Below, piece after piece: positions 47,899 through 58,638 of a stretch of DNA of 64,000 nt. The notes beneath the pieces are model-generated. The model saw nothing but the letters and a program-made list of their open reading frames with translations, searched no databases and was not told where the DNA came from. Source of the DNA: an uncultured Acidobacteriia bacterium (lineage in GTDB: Bacteria; Acidobacteriota; Terriglobia; Bryobacterales; Bryobacteraceae); contig CAIVPR010000044.1 in assembly GCA_903907865.1 (NCBI GenBank), positions 335,040 through 399,039 of the forward strand, written 5' to 3'. Each line of letters opens with the position of its first letter. Position 1 is the first letter of the stretch. A program made the translations under genes and the position numbers.

Positions 47899-48686
47899 CG
47901 CGGACGGCAGATTCCGCGTTCGCTCCGGCGAATGAACGCGGTCAGGTGTAATGTGTTTTCGTCCGGCACCTCGGCCTCGATACGTGCGAGTGCGTCCTCC
48001 AGCTTGAGCCCGGAGCGGTACAGCAGTTGGTAGGCCTTTTTCAGCTTGGAAACCTGGGCCAAGTTGAAGCCGTTGCGCTTGAGCCCCACGGCATTCAGGC
48101 CCATCGGCTCCACGTCGAATCCCGAATACAGGAAGAACGGCGGCACGTCGAGGTTCACCCGCGTGTTGCCGCCGATCATCGCCAGCTTCCCGATCTTCGA
48201 AAACTGGTGGACAACCACGCCGCCCGAAATGAAGGCCCGGTCCTCCACCTCGACATACCCGGCGATCAGCGCGCAACTCGCGATCACCACATTGCTGCCG
48301 ATGGTCGAGTTGTGCGCAATGTGGCCGGACGTCATGATGTAGTTGCCATCTCCGATGGTGGTGACGGACTCCGGTTTCGTGCCGCGCGAGATCGTGTAGT
48401 GCTCCCGGATCTTGTTCCCGCTACCGATGCGCAGGTAGCTCCGATCCCCTTTGAAATTCTTGTCCAGCGGGTCGGTGCCGAGAACCGTCCCGGCGGAAAT
48501 CTCATTTGCGTCGCCGAGCGAGGTCCAACGCTTCACGAAAACGTACGGTTCCAGAACGCAGTCGCCACCGATGGTGACATCCTGCTCGACAATACAGAAA
48601 TCGCCAACGCGGGATCGGGGCCCGACGATGGCTTCGGGGTGGATTCGGGCGGTCGGCGCGATCAGCGCCGAGGGATCTACGGGCAC
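47880..48686 (-). CDS. lpxA: UDP-N-acetylglucosamine acyltransferase LpxA
   Basis: A 268-residue left-handed parallel beta-helix with hexapeptide repeats and a C-terminal helical domain. The catalytic His125 is in GHIAHNSTIG, at the E. coli position. It performs the first step of lipid A synthesis, which implies an LPS outer membrane. GTG 48686 is the start. It is isolated here from other lpx genes (fabZ and lpxD are not next to it), so it is monocistronic in this window. Confidence 0.95.
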   Translation of the reverse strand: MPVDPSALIAPTARIHPEAIVGPRSRVGDFCIVEQDVTIGGDCVLEPYVFVKRWTSLGDANEISAGTVLGTDPLDKNFKGDRSYLRIGSGNKIREHYTISRGTKPESVTTIGDGNYIMTSGHIAHNSTIGSNVVIASCALIAGYVEVEDRAFISGGVVVHQFSKIGKLAMIGGNTRVNLDVPPFFLYSGFDVEPMGLNAVGLKRNGFNLAQVSKLKKAYQLLYRSGLKLEDALARIEAEVPDENTLHLTAFIRRSERGICRPRQSQRR

Positions 48687-48707
48687 GTTCCCATCATACG
48701 GTTCCCC

Positions 48708-49172
48708 CTATCCATCAGCCCGCTCGACTGCTTCCGTGTCGAGGCGCTTCTTGACTTTCATGAATGCCTCCAGCGTAAAGATGTTCAGAACCGCGAGGAT
48801 CACAGCGATTTCATTGTGGCCCATCGCGACCGCCGCGCCAATGGCGCCCGTGTTCCAAATGCTGGCGGCCGTGGCCGTGCCGCGCACATTCGTGCCATCG
48901 CGGACGATGGCGCCGCCTCCGACAAAACCGATGCCGGCCACCAAACCCTGCAGGATGTGCGAGTTCATCGTTTGTCCGTCCACGCCCTTCACGTCATTGA
49001 AGGCCATCATGTACCCGCAACTGGCCATGGCGACTATCGGAAACGTCCGGATTCCGACGGCATGGCCCTCCCGCTCGCGCCACCATCCGGTGGGAATGGC
49101 CAAAGCATACGCGAATGTGATCTTCGCGAGCGCTGCGACGAATACGTGCCAATCGAACGGAATGGGGGGCAT
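48708..49172 (-). CDS. MgtC/SapB family membrane protein
   Basis: A 154-residue protein with four to five hydrophobic helices and the MgtC N-domain motif: EREGHAVGIRTFPIVAMASCG, LQGLVAGIGFVGGGAIV and VRGTATAASIWNTGAIGAA. MgtC proteins help survival at low Mg2+ and modulate ATP synthase or membrane potential; many lack the C-terminal ACT-like domain, as here. 29 bp separate it from the divergent queuosine transporter. Confidence 0.92.
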   Translation of the reverse strand: MPPIPFDWHVFVAALAKITFAYALAIPTGWWREREGHAVGIRTFPIVAMASCGYMMAFNDVKGVDGQTMNSHILQGLVAGIGFVGGGAIVRDGTNVRGTATAASIWNTGAIGAAVAMGHNEIAVILAVLNIFTLEAFMKVKKRLDTEAVERADG

Positions 49173-49201
49173 GCTGTTATGTTGAGCTTACAACGCCACC
49201 T

Positions 49202-49882
49202 ATGCAACCTGTAAGGCAATACCGGTATTTGGACATCCTCATCAACATCTTCATCGTCGTCCTCATCGTCTCGAACCTGGTCGCCCCCAAGTTTGTCGCG
49301 GTGGGCTGGTTCCGCTTCAGCGCCGCCCAGTTGCTGTTTCCGATCACCTACATCTTCGGCGACGTCTTCACCGAAGTCTATGGCTACTCCGCATCCCGCA
49401 AGGCGATCTGGTCCGGCTTCATGGCCAGCGCCATCATGGTCGCATTCGGAATGTTTACCCTTTGGCTTCCCCCGGCCCCGGAATTCAAGGACCAGAAGGC
49501 GTTCGAAACGGTTTTTGGAGTCGTCCCCCGCAATGTGGCCGGCAGCCTGATCGCCTACTGGTGCGGCGAATTCGCCAACTCGCTAACCGTCGCCAAAATG
49601 AAAGTTTGGACCGGCGGTCGGTTCCTTTGGACGCGCACCGTTGGATCCACAGTGGTGGGCCAATTGGTCGACACAAGCATCGTGGTCTTCTTAATCTTTT
49701 GGGGCCAGCCGCTCGGTGTCATGTTCCAGCTCATCGTCTCGGGCTATCTGTTCAAGGTCACCTACGAGGTACTCGCAACCCCGCTGACCTACGCCGTGGT
49801 CGGATTCCTGAAGCGCGAGGAGGGCGTCGATTTCTACGACCGCTCCACGAATTTCAATCCCTTTGCGGTACGTGACAGATAA
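49202..49882 (+). CDS. yhhQ: Queuosine precursor transporter (YhhQ family)
   Basis: A 226-residue membrane protein with about six helices. The YhhQ hallmark segments are present: LFPITYIFGDVFTEVYGY, GEFANSLTVAKMKVWTGGR, TRTVGSTVVGQLVDTSIVV and SGYLFKVTYEVLATPLTY. It imports queuine, preQ0 or preQ1 for tRNA queuosine modification. No queuosine-type riboswitch was recognised in the short upstream gap. Only 15 bp separate it from fabD. Confidence 0.93.
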   Translation: MQPVRQYRYLDILINIFIVVLIVSNLVAPKFVAVGWFRFSAAQLLFPITYIFGDVFTEVYGYSASRKAIWSGFMASAIMVAFGMFTLWLPPAPEFKDQKAFETVFGVVPRNVAGSLIAYWCGEFANSLTVAKMKVWTGGRFLWTRTVGSTVVGQLVDTSIVVFLIFWGQPLGVMFQLIVSGYLFKVTYEVLATPLTYAVVGFLKREEGVDFYDRSTNFNPFAVRDR

Positions 49883-49897
49883 TGGATGTTTTCCCCG

Positions 49898-50836
49898 ATG
49901 AAGACCGCATTCCTCTTCCCTGGCCAAGGTTCCCAATTCGCGGGCATGGGCCGCTCGCTCGCCGAAAACTTTCCCGCCGCCCTCCTACGCTTTGAGGAGG
50001 CCGACGACGCGCTCGGCTTCGCACTCTCGACACTCTGCTTCGAGGGTCCCGAGGCCGACCTGAAGCTGACGGAAAACACGCAACCAGCCCTGCTAGCGGT
50101 CTCTGTAGCCGCCTGGACCGTGCTGGTCTCCGAGGTGGGCGCGCCGGACTATGCTGCGGGCCACAGCCTTGGCGAGTATTCGGCGCTTGTGGCGACGGGC
50201 TCGCTCGAATTTGCGGATGCCCTCCGGCTGGTACGCAAGCGCGGACGATTCATGCAGGAAGCAGTCCCGCCAGGAGTCGGAGCCATGGCCGCCCTCCTCA
50301 AGCTCCCACACGACGCTCTCGAAGGCGTCCTGAAGGAAGCCGCCCAGGGCGAAGTCGTCACCGCCGCGAACCTCAACTCCCCCGACCAAGTCGTGATTGC
50401 CGGGGACAAGGCCGCTGTCGAACGCGCGATGGAACTGGCGAAGGCCGCCGGGGCCAAGAGGGCCGTCGCCCTGCCCGTCAGCGCCCCATTCCACTGCCCC
50501 CTCATGGAGCCTGCCCAGCAACGCATGCGGGCCGAACTCGACGCCACCAGGTTCGCCGACCTCGCCGTGCCGCTGGTCAACAACTGGGCCGCTGCGGAAG
50601 TCCGGCTCGGAGTCGAGGCGCGCGAGGGCCTCTATAATCAAATTCCGAATCCTGTCCGATGGTCCGCCTCCATGCAGCTTCTTGCCGCAGCGGGTGTCGA
50701 CCGGTGGTTCGAGGTCGGGGCCGGGACCGTCCTTTCCGGGCTCCTGCGCGGGATCCTGCCGGGAACCCAATGCCAAGCCGTCGGCGAAGCCAAGGACATC
50801 GAAAGACTCCGGTCTGCCGGATCCCAACCGCTCTAA
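49898..50836 (+). CDS. fabD: Malonyl-CoA-ACP transacylase FabD
   Basis: A 312-residue acyltransferase from ATG 49898 (KTAFLFPGQGSQ); ATG 49886, four codons up, is also possible. The nucleophile is Ser90 in GHSLGEYSAL and the catalytic His199 in SAPFHCPLM. It moves malonyl from CoA to ACP to feed fatty-acid elongation. It stands alone, not beside fabH or fabG, which is unusual. It follows yhhQ by 15 bp. Confidence 0.95.
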   Translation: MKTAFLFPGQGSQFAGMGRSLAENFPAALLRFEEADDALGFALSTLCFEGPEADLKLTENTQPALLAVSVAAWTVLVSEVGAPDYAAGHSLGEYSALVATGSLEFADALRLVRKRGRFMQEAVPPGVGAMAALLKLPHDALEGVLKEAAQGEVVTAANLNSPDQVVIAGDKAAVERAMELAKAAGAKRAVALPVSAPFHCPLMEPAQQRMRAELDATRFADLAVPLVNNWAAAEVRLGVEAREGLYNQIPNPVRWSASMQLLAAAGVDRWFEVGAGTVLSGLLRGILPGTQCQAVGEAKDIERLRSAGSQPL

Positions 50837-50889
50837 CCTATGGGTACGCCGCGCCGTCCGCCCGTAGCGCCTGGCACTCCTGGGCAAAC

Positions 50890-51093
50890 TCACAGGCGCG
50901 ACCCCACCATTTCCTTCGGAATCGCCATCGACCCTTCCGAACGCGGGCGTTTCCTCCGGTCCGGAGCCCGGAATCTCTGGTCGCAGTCACGGCATCGGTA
51001 TTCACGAAGCCCGGTAAGGAGGATCAAGAGCCGCTCGATACCCTTGTTCATCCGGATCATGAGGAACTCGGATCTGCATTTGGGACATTGCAT
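50890..51093 (-). CDS. Small zinc-ribbon protein
   Basis: A 67-residue protein with two CxxC knuckles, Cys3/Cys6 (CPKCRSEF) and Cys34/Cys37 (CRDCDQRFRAPDRRKR), joined by a helical LLILLTGL stretch. It resembles a small conserved family seen in Acidobacteriota; function unknown. It lies between fabD and the pyrophosphatase. Confidence 0.75.
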   Translation of the reverse strand: MQCPKCRSEFLMIRMNKGIERLLILLTGLREYRCRDCDQRFRAPDRRKRPRSEGSMAIPKEMVGSRL

Positions 51094-51141
51094 GCCCTAC
51101 TATCGACAGTCCTGCCTCCAAACTTTAGACCAACGTGAAGA

Positions 51142-53589
<2,448 letters not shown>

Positions 53590-53678
53590 AGCGGGACTTC
53601 TCCTGGAGGCGATTGGCATTTCGAAATGTGCGAAGGCATTTGACAGGTTACCGGACCAAGAGGGTCTACGCAACTCGT

Positions 53679-53740
53679 GGCGGCACGTCCGAGACCAACC
53701 GGCCAACGTCCGAATCGGACGTTGGCCGATTCGTGCCGCC
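53679..53740. terminator. Long imperfect palindrome between the PEP-CTERM gene and the pyrophosphatase gene
   Basis: A 14-bp inner stem (53700-53713 with 53715-53728, one unpaired base between; core GGCCAACGTCCGA) sits inside a 9-bp outer stem (GGCGGCACG 53679-53687 with CGTGCCGCC 53732-53740). It begins seven bases after the PEP-CTERM stop reading the minus strand. There is no following T-run. It may end transcription by another mechanism or be a repeat element. Confidence 0.55.
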
Positions 53741-53746
53741 TTGTCC

Positions 53747-54427
53747 TCAGCATCCCGTCGCGGAAGGCGTGGCTCGCCGCCGCCGGGCCATCGCCGCAAG
53801 TCCAAGCGCTGCCGCCGCCAAGGACGCCGAAGCGGGCTCTGGTGTGGCGGCGCCGGTGTTAACCGTGATGGTGTCGGCGTTGGCCTCGATGCGAGAGAAG
53901 GAGAACGGCACCGAGGTCTGCGGCCCGGAATTGGCAGCAATGCTGGAAACGTTGAGGGTGAACGTCATCCCTGTGAACGTGTAGTCTTGGTTTTGCAAGC
54001 CGGGGATCAGTGCCTCAAACACGCTGTTGCCGTAGCTAACGCCGGAGTTCGGGGTAGGATTGCTCGTTCCCAACGTTCCGGTGAGGCCGAGGACGTTGAC
54101 GGTGCTGGAGAAGGCGGTTCCCGCGTTTCCGAAGAATTCAAAGGTCGCCCCCCAGGAGAAGTCACCGGCGGCGTTCTCGAGTCCGAGCGAGCCGTTGGTG
54201 AAGGTGATGGTGCCGGTCACGGTGTCGCCGGACTGCACGTTTACGGTAGGGAATCCGCTGACGTACTGGACGTAGAGGTCCTTGGTGTTGAAGTAGTTGT
54301 TGGGCTTGGGCATCAAGGCTGTCGGGTCCAAAGCCACGGTGGCATTGTAGGTGATGTTGGCCGCCCCGGCCGGAATGCAGCAGGAGAGGAGAAAGGTGGC
54401 CGCAACGACGGCGCTCTTGGTTGTCAT
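53747..54427 (-). CDS. PEP-CTERM exported protein
   Basis: A 226-residue protein from ATG 54427. Signal peptide TTKSAVVAATFLLSCCIPAGA; a beta-rich middle (ALDPTALMPKPNNYFNTKDL, GDTVTGTITFTNGSLGLENA); and a C-terminal PEP-CTERM anchor: TPEPASASLAAAALGLAAMA followed by RRRR. PEP-CTERM proteins are cut and anchored by exosortase; the genes for that are not in this window. The middle is not a recognised domain. A long palindrome follows its stop. Confidence 0.88.
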   Translation of the reverse strand: MTTKSAVVAATFLLSCCIPAGAANITYNATVALDPTALMPKPNNYFNTKDLYVQYVSGFPTVNVQSGDTVTGTITFTNGSLGLENAAGDFSWGATFEFFGNAGTAFSSTVNVLGLTGTLGTSNPTPNSGVSYGNSVFEALIPGLQNQDYTFTGMTFTLNVSSIAANSGPQTSVPFSFSRIEANADTITVNTGAATPEPASASLAAAALGLAAMARRRRATPSATGC

Positions 54428-54546
54428 ACTTGGTAAAGCGTGATCGGGCGCCAAAACCGGACACGCGGTGGTTTGGGAACCAAAAAACGCATTTTCTCCT
54501 TCCACTCGCGCCCGATCCGTTACATAATGCATATGAGGTGTTTCAT

Positions 54547-57138
54547 TTGCGCACTCCCGTCCCGTGCCGCCTGGCAGCAATAGCCGTCCTTTCAACCGTC
54601 CCCGCCTTGGGACAAGCCGCGAAACAGGTGTCGTTCAACAGCGACATCGCGCCGCTGATATCGGCCAAATGCGTGCAGTGCCATTCAGCCTCGCCGAAAA
54701 TGGGCGAGTTGGACCTGACCAGCCGGGAGGCCATCCTCAAAGGCGGCAAGCACGGTCCGGCACTCGTTCCCGGCCATGCCGCCGACAGCCGTTTCTACCG
54801 GCATCTGACGGGCGAATTCACGCCGCAAATGCCGTTCGGCGGCCACCTCAACGAGGACGAGGTCAACCTCTTTAAGGCATGGATCGACCAAGGTGCCCAG
54901 TGGGATGCCAAGACGAGCGTCACCAGCTCGACCGGAGAGCGCAAGTTCACCGCAGCCGAGAAGGCCTACTGGTTCTTCCAGCCAGTGGCGAAACCCGCTG
55001 TACCCCGCTTGGCGGCAAAGCCCGCGGCGAAGGCTCCAACCAGTCCCGTCGATGCTTTCATCTCCACCCAGCTGGCCGCCAAGGGCATCCGCACCAACCC
55101 CAAGGCCGACAAAGCAACTCTTCTACGCCGGGCCACCATCGATCTGACGGGCCTCCCCCCCACTCCGGAGGAGACGGGCGCGTTTCTCGGCGACGACTCC
55201 CCCCAAGCTTTCACCAAGGTCGTAGACCGCCTGCTCGCCTCGCCCCACTACGGGGAGCGCTGGGCCCGCCAGTGGCTGGATCTCGCCCGCTACGCCGACA
55301 CAAACGGCTTCAAGGCCGACGAATACCGTCCCAACATCTGGCGCTACCGCGACTACGTCATCAACGCCTTCAACTCGGACAAGCCGTACGATCGCTTCAT
55401 CCGCGAGCAGTTGGCAGGCGACGAGCTTTATCCCGACAGCGTCGAAGCCCACATCGCAACAGGCTTCCTCCGTCATTACACCGACGAGACCAACCAGCCC
55501 AGCATGGAATTGCGCCGCCAGGAGCTGCTCCAGAATATCACCGACACAGTCGGTTCCGCGCTGATGGGCATGACGTTCGGTTGCGCCAAGTGCCACGACC
55601 ACAAGTTCGACCCGATCCTGCAGAAGGACTACTACCGCTTACAGTCCTTCTTCGCCAACACACGGGCCAAGGATGATTATCCGGTTCTCACCGGTGCCGA
55701 GCTCGCCGCCTACAACAAGCAGCAAGCCGAGTGGGACGCCAAGACCAAGGACATCCGCGACGAAATGCACGCCATGGTCGCGCCCATCGCCAAAGCCGAC
55801 GCCGACGAGTACATGAACCGCTTTTCGGAAGGCACCCGCGACGCGATCAACACCCCGGCTGAAAAGCGCACGCCGATCCAGCAGCTCTGGGCGCTCCACG
55901 GGATGCCGCAGATCACCAAAGCCGACTCGGTTTACGCGCCCAAGCTGAAGCCCGAAGACAAGAGGAAGTTCGACGCGCTGGCCGCCCGTTTGAAGTCCTT
56001 CGATTCGTTGAAGCCCCCGGCCCCGCCTGTCGCGCAGACCATGGTGGATCACAACGCCGTCGCGCCGAAGTCCTACGTGCTGGCCGCTGGATCGTGGAAC
56101 GCGCCCAAACAGGAGGTCCAGCCCGGGTTCCTTTCGATTCTCGACCCCTCGGATGCCAAGGTAACCGAACTAACCGGACTCCAGTCCACCGGTCGCCGGT
56201 CGGTGCTCGCCAACTGGCTGGTCGACCCCAAGAACCCGCTTACCGCCCGCGTCATGGTGAATCGGATCTGGCAGGGCCACTTCGGCACCGGCATCGTCGA
56301 GAGCGGCAGCGATTTCGGCGTGATGGGCGAACGCCCCACCAACCCCCAGCTTCTGGACTACCTCGCGGCCTCGTTCACCGAAAACGGCTGGAGCGTCAAG
56401 AAGCTGCACCGGACGATCATGCTGTCAGACGCCTACCAGCAGTCTGCCAGCGCCTCGGCCAATCCCAACGTGGACGCCGCGCTGGCCGCGGATCCCGACA
56501 ACAAGCTCCTTTGGCACTATCCGCGCCGCCGCGTGGAAGGCGAAGTCGTGCGCGACGCCATGCTCCTCACCAGCGGCCTTCTGAATCCCAAAATGGGAGG
56601 GCCCGGAATCCATCCCGAACTCCCCGCGGGAGTCAATACCGCTGGCTACAACGCCTGGGCGCTCGAAAAGGACGAGGCCGAGCGTCTCCGCCGCAGCGTC
56701 TACGTTGTCGAGAAGCGCATCCTGCCCTTCCCGATGTTCGAGGCGTTCGACGCGCCGTCGTCCGAGGACAGCTGCCCGCGCCGCTTCTCCTCGGTCGTGC
56801 CCTCCCAGGCGCTCACCGTGATGAACGACAAGTCGATCCTCGAATGGTCCACCGCGTTCGCCGCCCGCGTCCTCAACGACGGCGGTCTGAGCAACGACCA
56901 GCGCATTGACCGCGCCTACCGGCTCGCGTTCTCCCGCTCCCCCAACGCCGATGAGCGCAAAGCGGTATCGCAGTTCCTCGCCAAGCAGTCGGAAACCGTG
57001 TCCGCCCGCTTGGCGCGCAACGAGAAGGTCCTACTTCCGCAGAACCTCCCCGCCGGCATCGACCCGGCAACGGCGGCGGCGTTCGTCGATTTCTGCCACT
57101 CCCTGATGAGTTCCAACGAGTTCCTGTACGTCAACTAA
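54547..57138 (+). CDS. Exported cytochrome c-like / DUF1549 / DUF1553 protein (PSCyt1-PSCyt2-PSD1 type)
   Basis: An 863-residue protein from TTG 54547, supported by GAGGTG seven bases upstream; the open frame runs further up but without a signal. Signal LAAIAVLSTVPALGQA, then a planctomycete-type cytochrome module with CVQCHSASP, then DUF1549 (GERWARQWLDLARYADTNGF and TFGCAKCHDHKFDP) and C-terminal DUF1553 (RVMVNRIWQGHFGTGIV, GEVVRDAMLLTSG). It is widespread in Acidobacteriota and Planctomycetota and always paired with a DUF1501 gene, as here (1 bp gap). The job is unproven. Confidence 0.9.
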   Translation: MRTPVPCRLAAIAVLSTVPALGQAAKQVSFNSDIAPLISAKCVQCHSASPKMGELDLTSREAILKGGKHGPALVPGHAADSRFYRHLTGEFTPQMPFGGHLNEDEVNLFKAWIDQGAQWDAKTSVTSSTGERKFTAAEKAYWFFQPVAKPAVPRLAAKPAAKAPTSPVDAFISTQLAAKGIRTNPKADKATLLRRATIDLTGLPPTPEETGAFLGDDSPQAFTKVVDRLLASPHYGERWARQWLDLARYADTNGFKADEYRPNIWRYRDYVINAFNSDKPYDRFIREQLAGDELYPDSVEAHIATGFLRHYTDETNQPSMELRRQELLQNITDTVGSALMGMTFGCAKCHDHKFDPILQKDYYRLQSFFANTRAKDDYPVLTGAELAAYNKQQAEWDAKTKDIRDEMHAMVAPIAKADADEYMNRFSEGTRDAINTPAEKRTPIQQLWALHGMPQITKADSVYAPKLKPEDKRKFDALAARLKSFDSLKPPAPPVAQTMVDHNAVAPKSYVLAAGSWNAPKQEVQPGFLSILDPSDAKVTELTGLQSTGRRSVLANWLVDPKNPLTARVMVNRIWQGHFGTGIVESGSDFGVMGERPTNPQLLDYLAASFTENGWSVKKLHRTIMLSDAYQQSASASANPNVDAALAADPDNKLLWHYPRRRVEGEVVRDAMLLTSGLLNPKMGGPGIHPELPAGVNTAGYNAWALEKDEAERLRRSVYVVEKRILPFPMFEAFDAPSSEDSCPRRFSSVVPSQALTVMNDKSILEWSTAFAARVLNDGGLSNDQRIDRAYRLAFSRSPNADERKAVSQFLAKQSETVSARLARNEKVLLPQNLPAGIDPATAAAFVDFCHSLMSSNEFLYVN

Positions 57139-57139
57139 C

Positions 57140-58594
57140 ATGACCGACCAGACACTATCCAAACTGCGGCACCACTGGAACGTGAACAGCCGACGCGACT
57201 TCTTCACGCGCGCGGGCAGCGGTCTCGCGGGAATCGCGCTCTCGGCCATGCTTGCCGAGGACGCAGCGGCCGCAACCGCCCGGCGGCAGGCCCCTCCCGA
57301 CCCGCTCGCACCCAAGACGCCGCACCACAAGCCGACCGCCAAGTCCGTCATCTTCTGCTTCATGGAAGGCGGCCCCAGCCACGTCGACACCTTCGACTAC
57401 AAGCCCGCGCTGCTGAAGATGGACGGCCAGCCAATACCGGATTCCATCGGCAAGCCCAAGCTCACCGCCCAAGGCACGCAGAACAATACGCTCATGTCGC
57501 CCCGTCGCGTCTGGAAACAGCGCGGACAGTCCGGCATGTGGGTTTCCGACTGGTACGAGAACACCGGTGCCTTCGTCGACGAAATGACGGTCCTGCGCTC
57601 CTGCTGGGCCGACGGCATCAACCACGTCGGCTCGGTCTGCCAGATGAACACGGGTTCAATTTTGGCCGGACGCCCGTCGCTTGGCGCATGGTCCACCTAC
57701 GGCCTCGGTTCGGCGAACAAGAATCTGCCCTCCTTTGTGGTCATGTCCGACGACAAAGACCCGCTGGGCGGCATCAACAACTGGAGTTCCGGCTTCCTGC
57801 CGGCCGTCTACCAGGGTACCCAGTTCCGCCGCGGAGACCTCCCGATTCTCGACCTCAAGCCGCCCGCAACCATTTCCGACGAACAGGAGCGCAACCAGCT
57901 CGGCCTGTTGAAATCGCTCAACGAGCTCTGGTCGCGCGACAAGACCGAGGACTCCGAACTCGACGCCCGCATCCGTTCCTACGAAATGGCGTACCAGATG
58001 CAGTCGGCGGCATCCGACGCGGTCGACCTCACCAAGGAGACCGAGGCCACCAAGAAGATGTACGGCCTCGACGACCCCTCGACGTCCGTCTACGGTGCCA
58101 ACTGCCTGATGGCGCGCCGCTTGGTCGAACGCGGAGTCAGGTTCATCGAGCTCTATTGCGGTTCCGGAAGCGGCTGGGACGCCCACCAGCACATCGAGGC
58201 CAACCACACCAAGTGGTGTCGCGCCTCGGACAAACCGATCGCGGGCCTTCTCCAAGACCTCAAGCAGCGCGGGCTCCTGCAGGACACGCTCGTCGTTTGG
58301 GGCGGTGAATTCGGTCGCACCCCGTTCAACCAACAGGGCGACGGCCGCGACCACAACCCCTGGGGCTTCACCATGTGGATGGCGGGCGGCGGTGCCAAAG
58401 GTGGCCAGTACGTCGGCACAACCGACGAAATCGGCATGCGGGCGGCGGAACGGCCCATCCACGTGCACGATGTCCACGCCTCAATCCTCTGGATGATGGG
58501 CCTAGACCACCTGAAGACAACCTACATGCACAACGGGCGCAACGAACGGCCCACCGTGTCTGCGGGCGAGATCGTCAAGGAAATCTGGACGTAA
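57140..58594 (+). CDS. DUF1501 family protein (alkaline phosphatase/sulfatase-like fold)
   Basis: A 484-residue protein. Tat-type start (NVNSRRDFFTRAGSGLAG); then KSVIFCFMEGGPSHVDTFDY, TVLRSCWADGINHVGSVCQM, LVVWGGEFGRTPFNQQGDGR and DHNPWGFTMWMAGGGAKGG, all typical DUF1501 segments with the metal-type Asp/His pattern of the phosphatase superfamily. It follows the DUF1549/1553 gene by 1 bp and should act with it, possibly handling sulfated or phosphorylated polymers in the periplasm. Confidence 0.9.
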   Translation: MTDQTLSKLRHHWNVNSRRDFFTRAGSGLAGIALSAMLAEDAAAATARRQAPPDPLAPKTPHHKPTAKSVIFCFMEGGPSHVDTFDYKPALLKMDGQPIPDSIGKPKLTAQGTQNNTLMSPRRVWKQRGQSGMWVSDWYENTGAFVDEMTVLRSCWADGINHVGSVCQMNTGSILAGRPSLGAWSTYGLGSANKNLPSFVVMSDDKDPLGGINNWSSGFLPAVYQGTQFRRGDLPILDLKPPATISDEQERNQLGLLKSLNELWSRDKTEDSELDARIRSYEMAYQMQSAASDAVDLTKETEATKKMYGLDDPSTSVYGANCLMARRLVERGVRFIELYCGSGSGWDAHQHIEANHTKWCRASDKPIAGLLQDLKQRGLLQDTLVVWGGEFGRTPFNQQGDGRDHNPWGFTMWMAGGGAKGGQYVGTTDEIGMRAAERPIHVHDVHASILWMMGLDHLKTTYMHNGRNERPTVSAGEIVKEIWT

Positions 58595-58601
58595 ACGGAA
58601 A

Positions 58602-58627
58602 GGGGCTCCACCCGTAGGCGGAGCCCC
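58602..58627. terminator. Hairpin between convergent DUF1501 and M28 genes
   Basis: GGGGCTCC (58602-58609) pairs with GGAGCCCC (58620-58627) around ten bases. It lies 8 bp after the DUF1501 stop and 12 bp after the M28 stop on the other strand, so it could end both. No clear U-run follows on the plus strand (CTATTCC). Confidence 0.65.
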
Positions 58628-58638
58628 CTATTCCAACG

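Noticed and set aside
49173..49201. Possible queuosine (preQ1) riboswitch before yhhQ
   Set aside because: Only 29 bases are available and no preQ1-type pseudoknot sequence is visible.
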